A DNA stretch of 64,000 nucleotides, from NCBI GenBank assembly GCA_030734395.1, contig JAUZTG010000020.1:372001-436000 (forward strand), in the 5' to 3' direction. The position numbers were made by a program, and so were the translations under genes. Below, piece after piece: positions 45,247 through 57,763 of this stretch (the stretch's first letter is position 1; each line of letters starts with the position of its first letter). The DNA is from Sarocladium kiliense (taxonomy: Eukaryota; Ascomycota; Sordariomycetes; Hypocreales; Sarocladiaceae). The notes under the pieces are model-generated. The model was not told the DNA's origin. It worked only from the letters and a program-made list of their open reading frames with translations, and did not search any database.

Positions 45247-48199
45247 ATGTCCTCCGCCGCCCAGACTCGAGCGTCCAGCCGCGCCAACTTACACCCGAAC
45301 GAGCAGCAGCAGCAACAGCAACAGCAGCAAGCTCGAGCGCGCATGTCCAGCGCCAACGGGAGTAGCTTTCGCAGCGACAGACCCGATCCCAGAGCTAGCG
45401 CTGCACAATACGCGCAAGGAACGTCTCATAAACGGAGCGCCTCCGGAAATCCGCGTCCGTCGAGCAGGACCGCCGAGGAGCGCAGGTATGAGGAACGAAG
45501 GATTACGGAGAGGGAGTATGAGGCGAGGATAGAGAGAACGGTTGCGACGGCGACGAGTCCGGAGAAGATGGTCAGGAGGTCTGCTACCGGGGAAAAGAGA
45601 AGTGAGGCGGCGAGACAGAAGGCTCCTGAAGTACGGACGAAGGAGCCCCGGGCAGAGACACCAATGGGTAGGTTTGCATCCATGTCCTCATAAGTGAGAA
45701 TCCTCAGTTACTGACTAGGATATCCTGAGCAGCGCCATGGACTCCGGAAGTCACTCTCTTGCCACACACCACAGCACCATTGGCCTCGAGGATATCAATA
45801 CCACCCCTCTCGTCTACAGTCCCCCAAGCACCCCAACCACAGCCCTTGAGCGAACTCTCCCTCGAGCTGCAAGAAGCAACTATAGTCGAAGACCTGCTTT
45901 ATGTCTTCATGGGATACGAGGGCCAGTACATTCGCTTCGCAAAGGGATATGACCCCACCGAGGAGCGAGACCGCCTTTCCGGGCCATCTTACAAGATCCT
46001 GCCCGGACTAGACCCGAGCTTGCACGACCTCACCCAGTCGATGCTGAAGATGGCGACCTACTACTCCTCATTACAAGCCTTTGTCGATGTGCAAAGCAGA
46101 GCTGAGTTTGGCGCTGTCAACCAAGCCCTCTGCGCATCAATACGAAAACACCTGCACGACTATCTGGTTATGATTGCGCAGCTTGAAACACAGTTTCTCA
46201 CAAGCGACACTTTCACTGTTCATGTGTTGAATATCCATACGATACAAACGAGTCAGATGATGTTGCATCTCTATACCCTAGCTCAAGATCTGCTGAAACG
46301 AAACGGCCTGTTGGACGACGAGAGCGATGAAGAAGAGGATAGCGCAGACGACTACGAAAACATTCTGGAGAACCTGAGGGATGGAGGTGATCTGATGCCA
46401 GGAGGGATGGGCGGCAAGAAGATCTCCAAAGGAGGCATTGTGCTTGGCTTGGTGACGAAACGACTCGAGTCCATGTCTGGAGACCCGGCAGCTAGAGCGC
46501 TGCTCACAAGCCTCCTGAGAGATGCGAGTCGGCCTTACATGGTGATGCTGAACGAATGGCTGCACCATGGTGGTATCAATGATCCACACTCTGAATTCCT
46601 CATCAAGGAGTCCAAGAGCATCAGACGAGAGCGTCTCGAGCAAGATTACACTGACGAATACTGGGAGCGACGCTACACGATCCGCGATCACGACGTGCCG
46701 CCACAACTTGAGGCTGTCAAAGACAAGGTGCTGCTTGCTGGCAAGTACCTGAATGTCGTGCGCGAATGCGGCGGTGTTGATGTCAGCAAGGTCGTTGAAG
46801 ACGTCCCGGCCACCTTCGACGACGCTCGCTTCCTCGATAACGTCACAAACGCGTATGCACATGCGAACGAATCCCTCATGCAGCTTCTCCTCACCACACA
46901 TGCGCTGCCCGCACGTCTCCGCTCCCTCAAGCACTACTTCTTCCTCGATCCCTCCGATTACTTCTCCTACTTCCTCGAGCTTGGTGGTTCAGAGTTGCGG
47001 AAGCCTGTCAAGTCCGTCAATACCGGAAAGCTGCAGTCTTTGCTCGATCTGGTGCTGCGTCAGCCAGGGAGCATCGTCTCCCTTGATCCTTTCAAGGAGG
47101 ATGTCAAGGTGGAGATGAATGAGATTACCCTGACGAAGTCGCTGCAGCGTGTGGTGAATATCACAGGTATTGAGCAAGGCGAGTCGCTTCAGCCACTGGC
47201 CTCGAATAATCCTTCGGACAGCAGTGACAAGAACGCCATTGGCTTCACGTCATTGCAGCTTGACTACTCAGTGCCTTTCCCAGTATCTCTTGTCATCTCA
47301 CGGAAGACAGTCTGGCGATACCAAGCACTGTTCCGTTATCTCCTCTCACTACGATATCTCGAGTCCCAACTGTCCAACACATGGCAAACGCAGACCCGTG
47401 GTATTGGTTGGGCCCACAAGTCGTCCTCGCCAGGGGCACGTGCGCTTGAGCTTTGGAAAAGGCGAGTATGGACACTGAGGGCACGCATGCTGGTCTTCGT
47501 CCAGCAGCTGCTATACTTCTGCACAGCCGAAGTGATCGAGCCCAACTGGGCGAAGTTCATGGAGAGACTGAAGACAGGAGAGGAAGAGGAGGGCGGCGCA
47601 GTGGCGAAACCGATGAGGACAGTCGACGAGCTGATGCAGGATCATGTGGACTTCTTGGATACATGTCTCAAGGAGTGTATGCTCACCAACAGCAAGCTCT
47701 TGAGGGTAAAGTTTCCCTCCTTTCAAGCACACTACTGGACTATTACTAACACCTGCCTCCCCCCTTTCAGATCCATTCGAAGCTCATGCAAACCTGCACC
47801 ATCTTCGCCGCCTACACAAACTGGCTCACCCGTGAACTCGAAAAGTCCGACCCCGACCTCACTGGCACCACCCGCCCCCCAACCATGACAGCCGATCAAT
47901 GGCGTCGCTTCCAAGCCACACGAACCAGCAGCAGCAGCAGCAGCTCATCAAGCCGCAACGCCGACGCCTCATCCCTCTCAGCGTCCGAGACCGCAACAGA
48001 GACGCGTGTCGCGAACTTGAATGAGATCATCCGCAAATGGGAAGGGAACTTTAGTAGACACCTCCAGATCTTGCTTGATGCGCTGAACCACTATGCTGCG
48101 ACGGAGACGGTGGTGCTGTTGAGCTTGTGTGCGAGGTTAAGTGCTGCGAATCAGGGCACGGAGTATGCTGGGTTGAGGGCGGATGAGGAGCCTATTTGA
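45247..48199 (+). CDS. SPC97: Gamma-tubulin complex component 2 (Spc97 family)
   Basis: Exons 45247-45667, 45733-47705 and 47771-48199 encode 940 residues. The first intron ends at the CTGAGCAG acceptor at 45732; using the earlier AG at 45720 would hit a stop at once. The conserved start APWTPEVTLLPHTTAPLASR then reads correctly, followed by EATIVEDLLYVFMGYEGQYI (GRIP1 region). GRIP2-like sequence continues through YFFLDPSDYFSYFLELGGSE, LQLDYSVPFPVSLVISRKTV and YQALFRYLLSLRYLESQL. GCP2 pairs with GCP3 and two gamma-tubulins to nucleate microtubules at spindle pole bodies and septa. The N-terminal 140 residues are disordered with a poly-Gln tract (45304-45330); a poly-Ser tract (about 47,926-47,950) sits near the C-terminus. 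Confidence 0.95.
45304..45330 (+). repeat. CAG/CAA repeat encoding poly-Gln in GCP2
   Basis: Nine consecutive Gln codons in the disordered N-terminus of the GCP2 product. Confidence 0.85.
47926..47950 (+). repeat. AGC-type repeat encoding poly-Ser in GCP2
   Basis: Ser codons in a row (AGC units then TCA) within a loop of the C-terminal domain; likely length-variable. Confidence 0.75.
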
Positions 48200-49001
48200 G
48201 ACTGGAATGCTGTTGTAGAAATTGGGGAGAACAGGAGAAGTCTATGGCGTGAGTAGGCGTATAGCTGGACTTGATGCAGATGGCAAGATTGCCATTCATG
48301 GCGTTGTAGTTGATGAGCTTATATCTGGCTACGACGATACCAATGAAACGTTCATATGCACTGAAAATTCACCGCCAAGTGCCAGATGCTAGAGAAAGAC
48401 TCATTTCCATTGTCCGCATGGTATCATTATCTCGTTACCCCAAACTCCAAGCAAAGCCACGACTGCCATACCACCGTTTTCTCCCCTATCACCAAAGCTG
48501 AGTTTTGTTGCCTTGCGCCACCCATGTGCCGTCACTTGAAAGCTGTCCTCTCGTGAGAGTGTCTGATGTAAATAGAAAGGAAAGAATCGCGAGAAGAAAT
48601 AAAGCATCTTGCTTCGCTCCTTTTTTCTAGAAAGGGCTGGTATAGGATGGCCAAGTGGCATGTCGTCCACACAGATCGTAGCTGACTCTGCCTGCTCGAA
48701 AAAGAGATGAGAGATGAGAGACGAGAGAAGTCGGCCACCCGAGTGATGACCTGTGTGATCCCAGAAACCAGGCTTCCTGTTATGCATGCTGCATGTGGTA
48801 TCTGAAACGCGCGTGAAATCATAGGAAGAGTTTGCCTGCCATCCAGTACCATATGTTCATCAGATGATCCCCTGTTCGTCGCAAGAAACTCCTCGTGTAT
48901 ACCGCACCAGATTGAAATACCAGGAATGAGTGCAAATGTAGACCGCGCCGTTGATGGTCTGCACCACTCTTGTCGAACTGCTTGCGTAGCCAAACTCGAA
49001 A
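48200..49001. other. Convergent intergenic region GCP2/SNF2-RING
   Basis: 3' untranslated regions of two convergent genes, slightly AT-richer than the flanking coding DNA. No gene is seen. Confidence 0.5.
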
Positions 49002-52000
49002 TCACTTGAAAAGGCTTCGAAGATCCATCAGCTTCTGCTTCGCCGCCTCGGTCTTGTCTAGAGCCTTAGCATCCATGCTCAGGTTAGCCAACTTCTTCTT
49101 CTTGTCCTGGAGCTCAATCATCTTCTCCTCGAAGCTGTCCCGCATGATGTAGCGGACCGTACGCACAGGCCGTTCCTGACCAAGTCTATGTACACGGTCA
49201 ATAGCCTGGGCCTCAGCGGCAGGGTTGTACTGCGGCTCCATGACGTAGACGCTGTTGCCTGCTGTGAGGTTCAGACCAAGACCGCCAGCCATAATAGACA
49301 CAAGAATGACCTGGACGTTGCTATCCTCGCGGAAACGATCCATGGCATTAGTTCGGGCAATCCGAGACATGCTGCCGTCAAGGCGAGTGAAAGTGATGCC
49401 TGCCGCTCGCAAAGCCACTTCAATCAAGTCAAGATGAGAAGTCCAGCCTGAGAACACCACGGACTTGTATGGAGGCTCGTTAGGGTTCGCTTCGCTCATT
49501 GTCTTATTGGCAAGTAAGTCCTCCACAAGAGCTTTGGTCTTTGTGTGCGGGCCACTATATCTCTCCATGCTCTTGTTGCTACCGCTCTTGGTCTTGCTCT
49601 TAGCCGGACCATCATGCTCAGCATCGACATCCTTTTGGCGAAGCTCCACGTACTCGAACTTGACTCTGTTATTGCAAATCGGGCATGGGCCGCTGTTCGT
49701 GCCAGGCTCCATGAAGATGCTTGCGTTTCTCTTGAAGTCATCCACACATGTTTTGCAAAGGACGTGAAAGCAAGGAGTCATATAGCCCAGAAGGTCGTCC
49801 TGATTCTCGGCTTCGATATTTGCTCCCTCGTGCGCCCCGAGTGACTTGCCGCAGTCCTTGCAATCGGCGTTGTTCGTCTCAACCATCAAGCTGAAGATCT
49901 CCAAGGCCTTGCGAGTGGACAGGACCGGTTTTTCATCATCAGAAGAATCGTCAAGGTTGATTGCCATATCTGCCGACATGCCTTGCAGCGTAGCAAGATC
50001 ATCCTCATTGAGCAGGTCCTTGCCATGGGCACAGAGCAGTCGCAGGCGAAGGATTGCCTTGAGAATGTGGATGTACGAATTGCCGCCCAGTGTTTTCCCC
50101 GTGTCGACGCCTGCTAGGACCTTGACTCTGTCCTGCGCGTTCTTCGCGAACATTTCATAAACACTGCGCTCCTCTTCGCTAAAGTCGAGCTTGACAACAA
50201 GATCCTCACGAGGAGGCAGATCGATCTTGTCTTTGAGCCGGCGGAGGGTGATGGTATCAACCAGAATGCGCAGCTTCGGGACAATCTCAGGGTCGCAAGC
50301 CTTGAATGGCTCGACAATGTATCTTGTGAATTTGCCTCGATCCTCGAATGGGTGGAGACGAATGAAAGCAAGTAATGCTGCCAAGTCGTCCAGACGGTTC
50401 TGGACCGGAGTTCCGGTCACAGCCCAACGACGCTGGGCTTGGAGTCGAATGATAGCCTTGAACTGAAGGGTGTTCTGCTCACGAATCATATGCGCCTCAT
50501 CCAAGACAATACGGAAGAAGCCCAACTGCTCAAGCGGGAACAGCCCGTGCTTTCCCTTACGCCGTGAGCTCAACTCATTAGAGACGGAACCGTAGGTAGT
50601 GATGATGAGGTCAAAGTTTGCGAGCCTGTCAGCATCTTTGATGCGATTGGAACCATGGTAGATATGATACGAAAGTCCCTCAGGTACGAGATGCTGTTTG
50701 ATCTGCTCCTCCCAATTGGTAATAGTACTCAGCGGGCAAATCAGTAGAGTTGCCTTGATGTTTGCGGATACAGGCGTGAGACCGAAGCTCTGTTGAGGCG
50801 GTACGTGAGTGCCCTGCTTCACTGACTTAGGCTCGGCCGCAGCTGGCTGCTTAGGCTCAGTGGCTGCCCAAGCCTGTGCATCTTCAAGGCTGCCCGAAAC
50901 AAGAGACAGAACACTCAGTGTCTTCCCCAAGCCCATCATGTCTGCAAGAATGCCACCGCGAGTGTCCGGAGGAGGCTGTCTCTGAGTGTGGCCAGTGATG
51001 ACATTGGAGTATAAGGTCTCACGACTGGGTGTCATCCTAGTTTTCCAGAAAGAGACCATGAGTCCATCTCTTGCCTGCTCGCTGTACGGCTTTTCTCTCT
51101 CTGTCATAAAATAGAGGCCTTGCTTTTGGTGCTTGAGGAGCGGAGTCGTTATGCGAGCGTCGGCTTCCATCTCCGGAAGGTCCTCAGTTCGTGTCAGAGA
51201 ATCAAAGACCCCGAGGACTTCGGAACGGATCTCTTCAACAGTTCGGTTTGAAGTGCTCATGAAGGCTCCATTTGCATCCGTAGGGTACGCTTTAGGCGCT
51301 GGTGGTCGGTTATCTGGCAAGTGTGGGTTGTGAACCTTGATGCCCTTTTGAACCATGGCGGGCACAATCAGTCTAAGACCGTGTCTCATGAGATGGATGC
51401 CGATGTTCTTTGCGTACTTCATAGGGCCGTATAAGACGACATCCAGCGTGTACATCCGTGAGATAGCCTGACCGGGCACTTCATCTGGCTTCTTGGGCTG
51501 GGAAGGAATACGAGCTTCAGTGCGAAGTTTTACGTTGGAATCCATCAATGGTGCGAGAGCGCGAGCGCCATCGATGTGCACCTTCCCAATGATGGTGCGT
51601 GTGTGGTCGTAAGCTTGGACTGTGTGAGTCTTCTCGCCGATCTGCCTCTTCAAAACGATCTTGATGATCGGGTTGTACGAGGGACCAAAGACGCTCTGTG
51701 ATCCAGGCTTTGGCGATGGAGCGACGGAGCACATGAGGTTAGTTTTGATCATACCGTAGCAGACTTCCTCGTCTTTAGGGTCCTGAATCATGACGACTTC
51801 GTCATCGGTACCTGTGAAGTATGAGCAAGAAATACTTTGAGGATTCAGAGAAGCACCGTACCACTTGTCAGGTCCACGGTCATAGCTGACGCAGACCCCG
51901 CAGGGCTGGCTTCCTCGCGTTTGTCCTTAACATAACTTCCAAGGATGCCACCTCCGCCGCGAACCTGTACCGATGAAGGATCTTTAGAGGGGTCGTTCTT

Positions 52001-52537
52001 GTCTAACCTGCGTCTCTTGGGCTGCGGAATAGCGGCACGGTCTTGCACATTGTTCATACGCTCGATGAAGTCCCCAGCACCGCGATGAGCATGATTTCTA
52101 TGGTCGCTTCCGGGAGATGAAGTGGTACTCGTCGTGGTGCCGGTGTATGCTGGGGTGCCATTTTGGCTGGTGAACTGAAAAACAACAGAGTTTCCGTTGG
52201 TCAGATTCGGCGTGTTGCCTCGACTTGTTGGAGAGCCGACGGCTGAGTCAAGCGAGCCATTTTGCGCAGGCTTCGGGGGTTCGGCAACGCGGGCTCTTGG
52301 CTGGAGGAGAGCTCTCGGATCCCAGGAGGCAGCAGACGTGGGCACGGTGATATGATGGCCTTGAAGAGTAGAAGTGTCAATAGGTGAGGTCCATGGAGAA
52401 GGCGGCGAAGACTTTGCCAGGCCCAGGCCAGAAGCGCTTGAATCTGGCGTTTGGGGCATGTCTAGGACGCTGGAAGCGAGGAAGGAAGGAGAGGAGTCGG
52501 TAGCAACCGACGACAAGAAAGTACCATTTGCAGGCAT
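49002..52537 (-). CDS. SNF2-family ATPase with RING finger (Rad5/HLTF-like)
   Basis: Exons 52537-51862 and 51811-49002 encode 1,161 residues; the 50-nt intron begins GTACGG and ends TTCACAG. The first ~225 residues are disordered with a KRRRLDK nuclear-type signal. A conserved domain follows (about 240-385: VCYGMIKTNLMC, KIVLKRQIGEKTHTVQAYD, LYGPMKYAKNIGIHL). The ATPase has ADMMGLGKT (Walker A, about 515-523), DEAH at about 663, and GLGLNLTAGNSVYVMEPQYN and QAIDRVHRLGQ in the second lobe. Between the lobes lies a RING finger (about 875-937, CKDCGK, CFHVLCKTC, CPIC), the arrangement of Rad5/HLTF/Uls1 enzymes, which combine DNA translocation with ubiquitin ligase activity in replication-stress tolerance. 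Which ortholog it is cannot be settled here. I chose the first ATG (52537). Confidence 0.92.
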
Positions 52538-54610
52538 CGCTGTAGATGTCTGGTACAAGGAAGTGGTTTCACTTGTAGAGGAGAGGGTGAACCGAGCAGC
52601 AGGCAGCTCGTCGGATGAGGCTCCCAGAGACGGAGGACGCGTTCACCTCGGCGTCATACCAGGCGCGAGAACGGCGTAGTGCAGCAAGAAGCAGCTGCAG
52701 GTCGAAACCGGGTATGTGGTAAGAAAGAAAGAATCAAAGAGGGAAAAGAAGCAGAGTGGTGAGATTTACGGCGAGAACGGGAGGGGCCGAAAGTTGAAAG
52801 CGTGAATCCCGGTCGGCGGGCGGCGGTGATAAGGCTGCGAGAAGTCGTTATCGGCGCACGGTAGCGGCTACGGCGGGTGATGATGGTGTTGATCCCGGGG
52901 TTCGGGAGGAAGCGGAGGGAAGAGGGTCGTAAAATAAAAACGAAGGTCAAGTTAGGAAGAGAGGTTGGGAGGAAAAGATGAGAGGGAAGAGTGTGGAAAG
53001 AAGGGCAAGGATGGCAGAGAGATGAGGATGAGGCTCAGAGTTTCTTAGTAGAAGAAGAAGAATGTGAGTAGGAAACAGAGGCCTCATTGAAAGGGCGCCG
53101 CCTAGTTGAAGGTGGGATGCCGCCGATGAGACTTGAGGTTGCGGTGGTGGAAGGGTGTGGGGGGAAAGTACCTTTTCTCATGGCGGGAGTGGCAGTGGTC
53201 ATTGTCAGTGGAGGAGGTGGGGGAACCGACAGTTGCAGCAGCTGTAGGTCAGTCCCTGGATATAGATACCTACCCATAGACCGGAATCACTCGGTGAGTG
53301 ACACTGCTGATAAGAGGAAAAGTTGCATGTGACCCTAAAGCTGTGCCTCTCGTCGTCTTTTCCTCTTCGTTTTTCTTTGCTTCCCATCCACCTCATCACT
53401 GCATCATCGTCATGCCCGTCGCCGTGACCCCTTCACCACAGCGTGGGAGAGCTGGTGGGGGGCCCCGGGCCTGCAAGCTGCAAGCCTCCTGCAGCTAACA
53501 GTTTGCAGGTCACATGCACATCAGAGCTCTTCGGGTTTCCAGCTTCTGCATTTCTCTCACTCTCTGCCTTTGCCTTGGCTCCCATCGTTTGAGGCGCTAC
53601 TATTACCTCATGTATGATTCTGCACCTTGACACGCTCGCACCAGCTTGCCTGCCTGTTGCTGCTACCTTACCTTAGCTTACCACTGTATCCTAATGCGTC
53701 AAGTGACTGTCAGTAGCATTCATCACCAAACCCTGTGCGAGATGTCCAGTCCAATCCCTTGCCTGTCATTTCTCGCATGCGACAGCCTCCCACTCCTACT
53801 CTCCCTTCTAGTCCCCTTCTTCAACAAATATCACCTCCTTGTCACAGTCTCCCTCACCACTTCGCCCTCTGCTTGACTTTGTTTGCCTCTCCAAAACCAC
53901 CCAAGCCTTCGGCACGGCACGCTACGGGCTCTCCAGTCTTCTCCCGTCTCACCCTCGTCGCCCTCCCAGTTTTTCCTTCTGAGACATCTCACCCTCCCTC
54001 TCAGCTAGTTGGACCTCCATCACAGACCACTGCCTCGTCACGCGTGCACACGTGAGCCTTCCCTATCTGTTCCAGATCCGGATCTGGAGCTGGAAAAGTG
54101 GCCCATCCAGGAGGCCACATCACACCATTCCGTCAGGACTTTGGTTTTTTGTACTTTGCAAGATTTATCAAATATGTGTTCTAGTTCGAATACGAGCCTC
54201 GTCAGTGGCACAGCCTGTCTCAGTGGTCGGTTTTGTAGAATACTTTTCGTGCATGTTCAAGATGGCCACCAACATATCACAACGATACAATAATGGAGGA
54301 GAACATGGCATAGTCCCGGGAAAATGAATCATGAATAATCGGTATCATAACAGCCAGGTTCGAGGAATCAATCCCATGCTTTCCATCTCATCCACAGATG
54401 CAAGAGCACCTAGGCTCACCACTGGTCATGAAATCCTTAGTCAGCCGTTTCTGTGCCCCGCCACATCACCACAATATGTCAAACCCCACCATCACCGACC
54501 TCAATTGTGGCCAGCCCAACGCCTCATGCCAGACACTCGTCCATTTGTCCGGCGCATTCAGCTCAGTACGGTCTGGTTTGGCGCCCCGCGGACGTCATAT
54601 CGAAGGTGAA
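52538..54610. promoter_or_regulatory. Divergent 2.1 kb region between SNF2-RING and SRP68 genes
   Basis: Two divergent promoters. The minus strand is pyrimidine-rich from about 52,680 to 53,260 (leader-like for the SNF2 gene) and the plus strand from about 53,640 to 54,060 (leader-like for SRP68). No coding signal found. A frame upstream of the SRP68 ATG is open but lacks similarity to the family. Confidence 0.45.
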
Positions 54611-56648
54611 ATGGATATCACCAGCTTCATTGTCGACGGCAGGGACAAGGCTCTCCTCTACGGCAACTATTCGACCTACCACTCCCTCCTTGCCAAGCGC
54701 CTCCTCAACTCCCGCAAGAAGATTGGCATTGCCACGAGGAACCGTGGCAAGTATGCAAAGAAGGACCAGGTGACCGCGGAGAACGTCGGCGAAAATCACG
54801 AGTGCGTCGCAGCCCCGAGTCGTGCATCGCAAACACGATACAATCTTACCTCAATCCGATACTGACATTATCTCGTGCCTCACAGATATGTTCACTTGCT
54901 CCTCCTCACCAGCGAGCGCGCCTGGGCTCAGGCGATGAGTTTCAAGACAGGTCATGACACCGATCAAAAGGGCATCACTGGCCGCACCAGATCTCACATC
55001 GTCTCCCGCCTCGACAAGGCTGCTCGCACCGCCGAGACCCTCGCCGAGATCCTCACCGATTCCGCAGCCGGTGCTAGCTCCAATGATGTTCTCGAGGCAA
55101 AGGCATACGCTGCAATGATAAGAGGCGCTATGCAGTTCGAGAAGCAGAGCTGGGAGGCGTGCCTGCGAAGTTATGCGACGGCACGTGTTATCTACAGTGC
55201 CTTGGCATCGGCGGTCAAGGGCGATATCTTCAAAGATCTACTATCCGAGACCATCGATCCTTCGATTCGCTATGCCGCCTATCAACTCAAGACTCCTCGT
55301 ACGGTGCCGATTCCAGTTATTGCTCGAAAGACCTTCCCTGAGAACGACGCTGCTCTCACAGAGCAGGTTAACAAGCTCGACCCCCGCATTCTGCGCCAAG
55401 GCGATGCAGCCTCTCAGAGGGAGGCAATCGAGGGAGAGGAAGGACCGAGAACGCTCACCTGGAGATCTCGTGAGGTCAAGATTGAGGACGCACAGATCGC
55501 AACTGCATGGGGTTCCGTGCTGCAAGCAAAGGAGAAGCTCGCAGACAAGATTGAGAAGGACGGCTCAAACCTGACTCCGCAAGAGACAGCCGCAGCCTAC
55601 GAGGAGGTTCTCATGACCACCCAAGATGCCGTGGATGCTACTAAGCAGGCTATTGACGAGCTCCGTGGCGAAGGCGTTGGCCAGGCCGATGCCCGCATGC
55701 AGAGTCTGCAAATTACACGCACCGCCGTCAACTATGAGATGATCAGCTGGCGTATCGGTCGCAACAGGGTACTCACAGGTGCGCACGACGGTGCTCCAGA
55801 AGGCTACACTAGCCGTGTCGGACGGAGGAAGAGGAAGGGTGCAGGAGACGCGGAGGCACAGCCGCAACGAGAACCCCCGCAGAGTCGCAAGCTCTCCAAA
55901 CTGAAGGAGAAGGCTGCGCTCTATGACGGTACTCTGCAGAACCTCGACTCGGTCAAGGAATTGCCTGGTGTGGCTGCTGATGAGGAGCTTGCGACTCGAT
56001 TGAACGCTTACAGTGACTACTTCGAGTCTCTCAAGTATGTATCCAATTTTTCTTTCAGATCACCTACATGCCTGGAAGCTGACCTTTTGTGTTAACAGGT
56101 GTCTCGCTATCGCCCGCTCCCACGCCATCGTTGGCAACGTCACCAACGCCCTCGCCCTGATCAACCACTGCCTGAGCCTCAGCCAGTCTGCCCTCTCCCA
56201 CCTCTCTGACTCAGCCCCTTCCGCCATTGATGGACCTCTCAGCATCGACGTTCCCCGTTCCTCCCTCGAGTTCCTCAGCAGCCTTCTCAACGGCGAGCTT
56301 CAACGCCACCGCGCTATCGTTCACATCGACAACCTCCGCAAGAAGGACCTCGCGGCAGATGATTCACAGGCAGCCGTTCGCAAGATCCCGCTCGCGGAGC
56401 GCCTGCACGAGTACCCCACCGAGGGAGTTGATCTCAAGAACGTGATTCAATTCCCGCCCAAGATGGCACTTATCCCCATGAAACCTATTTTCCTGGACGT
56501 CGCGTGGGATTACATTGACTACGACACGAAGGTTCAAGGCAGTAGCAAGCCGGCTACTCCAGCAGCACCAGCGACTGCGAAGAAGGAGCCCGCTCCAGAG
56601 CCAAAGCAGGCGCCAGCTAAGAAGGGTTGGTTCGGTTTCGGCAGATAG
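54611..56648 (+). CDS. SRP68: Signal recognition particle subunit SRP68
   Basis: Exons 54611-54801, 54886-56034 and 56099-56648 encode 629 residues. It starts MDITSFIVDGRDKALLYGNY, the usual fungal SRP68 beginning, and continues YSTYHSLLAKRLLNSRKKIG and, across the first intron, NHEYVHLLLLTSERAWAQAM. The N-terminal helical domain binds 7S RNA; the C-terminal part binds SRP72. The tail is Ala/Pro/Lys rich and ends KKGWFGFGR. The second intron (56035-56098) joins YFESLK to CLAIARSHAIVGNV. It acts in the cytosol in co-translational targeting to the ER. The upstream frame is open for about 70 codons before this ATG, but that part shows no family similarity. Confidence 0.94.
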
Positions 56649-57325
56649 AAGTCCGGCGCAAAAAGGAAGACTTGTTGAACGCGTTATCGATTTCCTTCCC
56701 GTGAACAGCCCGCGTGTATATTTCTGACGTCTTCCTCCTCCCATCCACCTTAGCGCAAGACCCGAATCTTCCTTAGCAGAGTGTCTCAGAAGCAACCCGT
56801 ATGAAGAAAAGCCACTCCAATCAGCTGAGTCCATTTACATATCCCTTTCGGCGCGTTGCCCCCCTCCTCCCTTCGGCAACGTCAGGAATGTAACTCGACC
56901 CGTCGTCCCTTCCTGACGGTCCCCACCAGCCCTGCCGGCATAATATACATAGACAAGCGGGCAAGACCTTTATCGAGACCGAGGGCAGAACCAAAACATC
57001 TCCAAAATATTCCCTTGTCCAATGTTCTGATCCTTACTCTTTTGCTGCAAACTACCGCCCTGACATCGATAATCATGGCTCACAATATGAATTTCATGGC
57101 TTGAGTACCCTTTTTCGTTCCCTGATGGAACTCCTCTTTACTTGACTTAACAAAGTCGTCCTTTCTTTAATTTTCTTACTACAGTCGCTCTTTCAGACAA
57201 ACGGTCACTCACACACTCACTCATTATTCAAGCCAACGTTCTTGGCCGTCTTTCGATATTTCTTTAACTTCACTCCAAACAACTATACTCCTACCAGCTA
57301 ACGGAACCAGCAAAAACCATCCAAT
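56649..57325. other. Intergenic and probable leader of orphan membrane protein gene
   Basis: Begins with the SRP68 3' region. From about 57,100 it becomes C/T-rich (cctttttcgttccctg and later tcttggccgtctttcg), typical of a fungal leader running into the ATG at 57326. Confidence 0.4.
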
Positions 57326-57763
57326 ATGATGGGCTACCAAAGCTGTATCGACTGGTGCCACAACCATCCAGCTCTCCTCACCTTTCTCATCATCCTCTCC
57401 ATCCTCTTCCCTTTCTTCCTCTACGCCACTACGCGCAATACTACCAACCTCTCAACCGACCAAAGCTCTACCAACCCTCAAAACACCATTCCCGATCTCG
57501 AGAAACAGCAGCCACAGCATGGCACATACCAACCATGTGAACGCCAGCCAGCTTGGTCGAGGTTGCTGGCCATCTTACGTCCCTCGTCGTGCAACAATGA
57601 CCACCATTGTGACCTCGATCCCGACGATCATATCGAACCGCAAGAAAAGACACCTCTGATCGGCAGCATGCCAGGAGAACAAGCTTGGCGGACTGGAGGG
57701 CAGCTGGCCAACAACTGGCATGGGACAAATCAGCTTAACACCTCTTGGAGCTACATGGCTTGA
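57326..57763 (+). CDS. Orphan small single-pass membrane protein (145 aa)
   Basis: Single open frame starting MMGYQSCIDWCHNHPALLTF. One strong hydrophobic segment (ALLTFLIILSILFPFFLY, residues about 16-33) is preceded by two Cys and His, then followed by a hydrophilic Asn/Gln/Pro-rich tail with further Cys (CERQPAW, RPSSCNNDHHCDLDP) and a C-terminal WSYMA. I recognise no family. It is in the same direction as SRP68 and has a pyrimidine-rich leader typical of expressed fungal genes. Topology (short outside or lumenal N-terminus, cytosolic tail, or reverse) cannot be decided. It could be lineage-specific. Spurious translation is possible, but the leader, ATG context and clean membrane segment argue for a gene. 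Confidence 0.55.
   Translation: MMGYQSCIDWCHNHPALLTFLIILSILFPFFLYATTRNTTNLSTDQSSTNPQNTIPDLEKQQPQHGTYQPCERQPAWSRLLAILRPSSCNNDHHCDLDPDDHIEPQEKTPLIGSMPGEQAWRTGGQLANNWHGTNQLNTSWSYMA

Noticed and set aside
45668..45758. Alternative first-intron acceptor at 45720 in GCP2
   Set aside because: It would place an in-frame TGA at 45726; the acceptor at 45732 restores the conserved APWTPEVTLLPH block.
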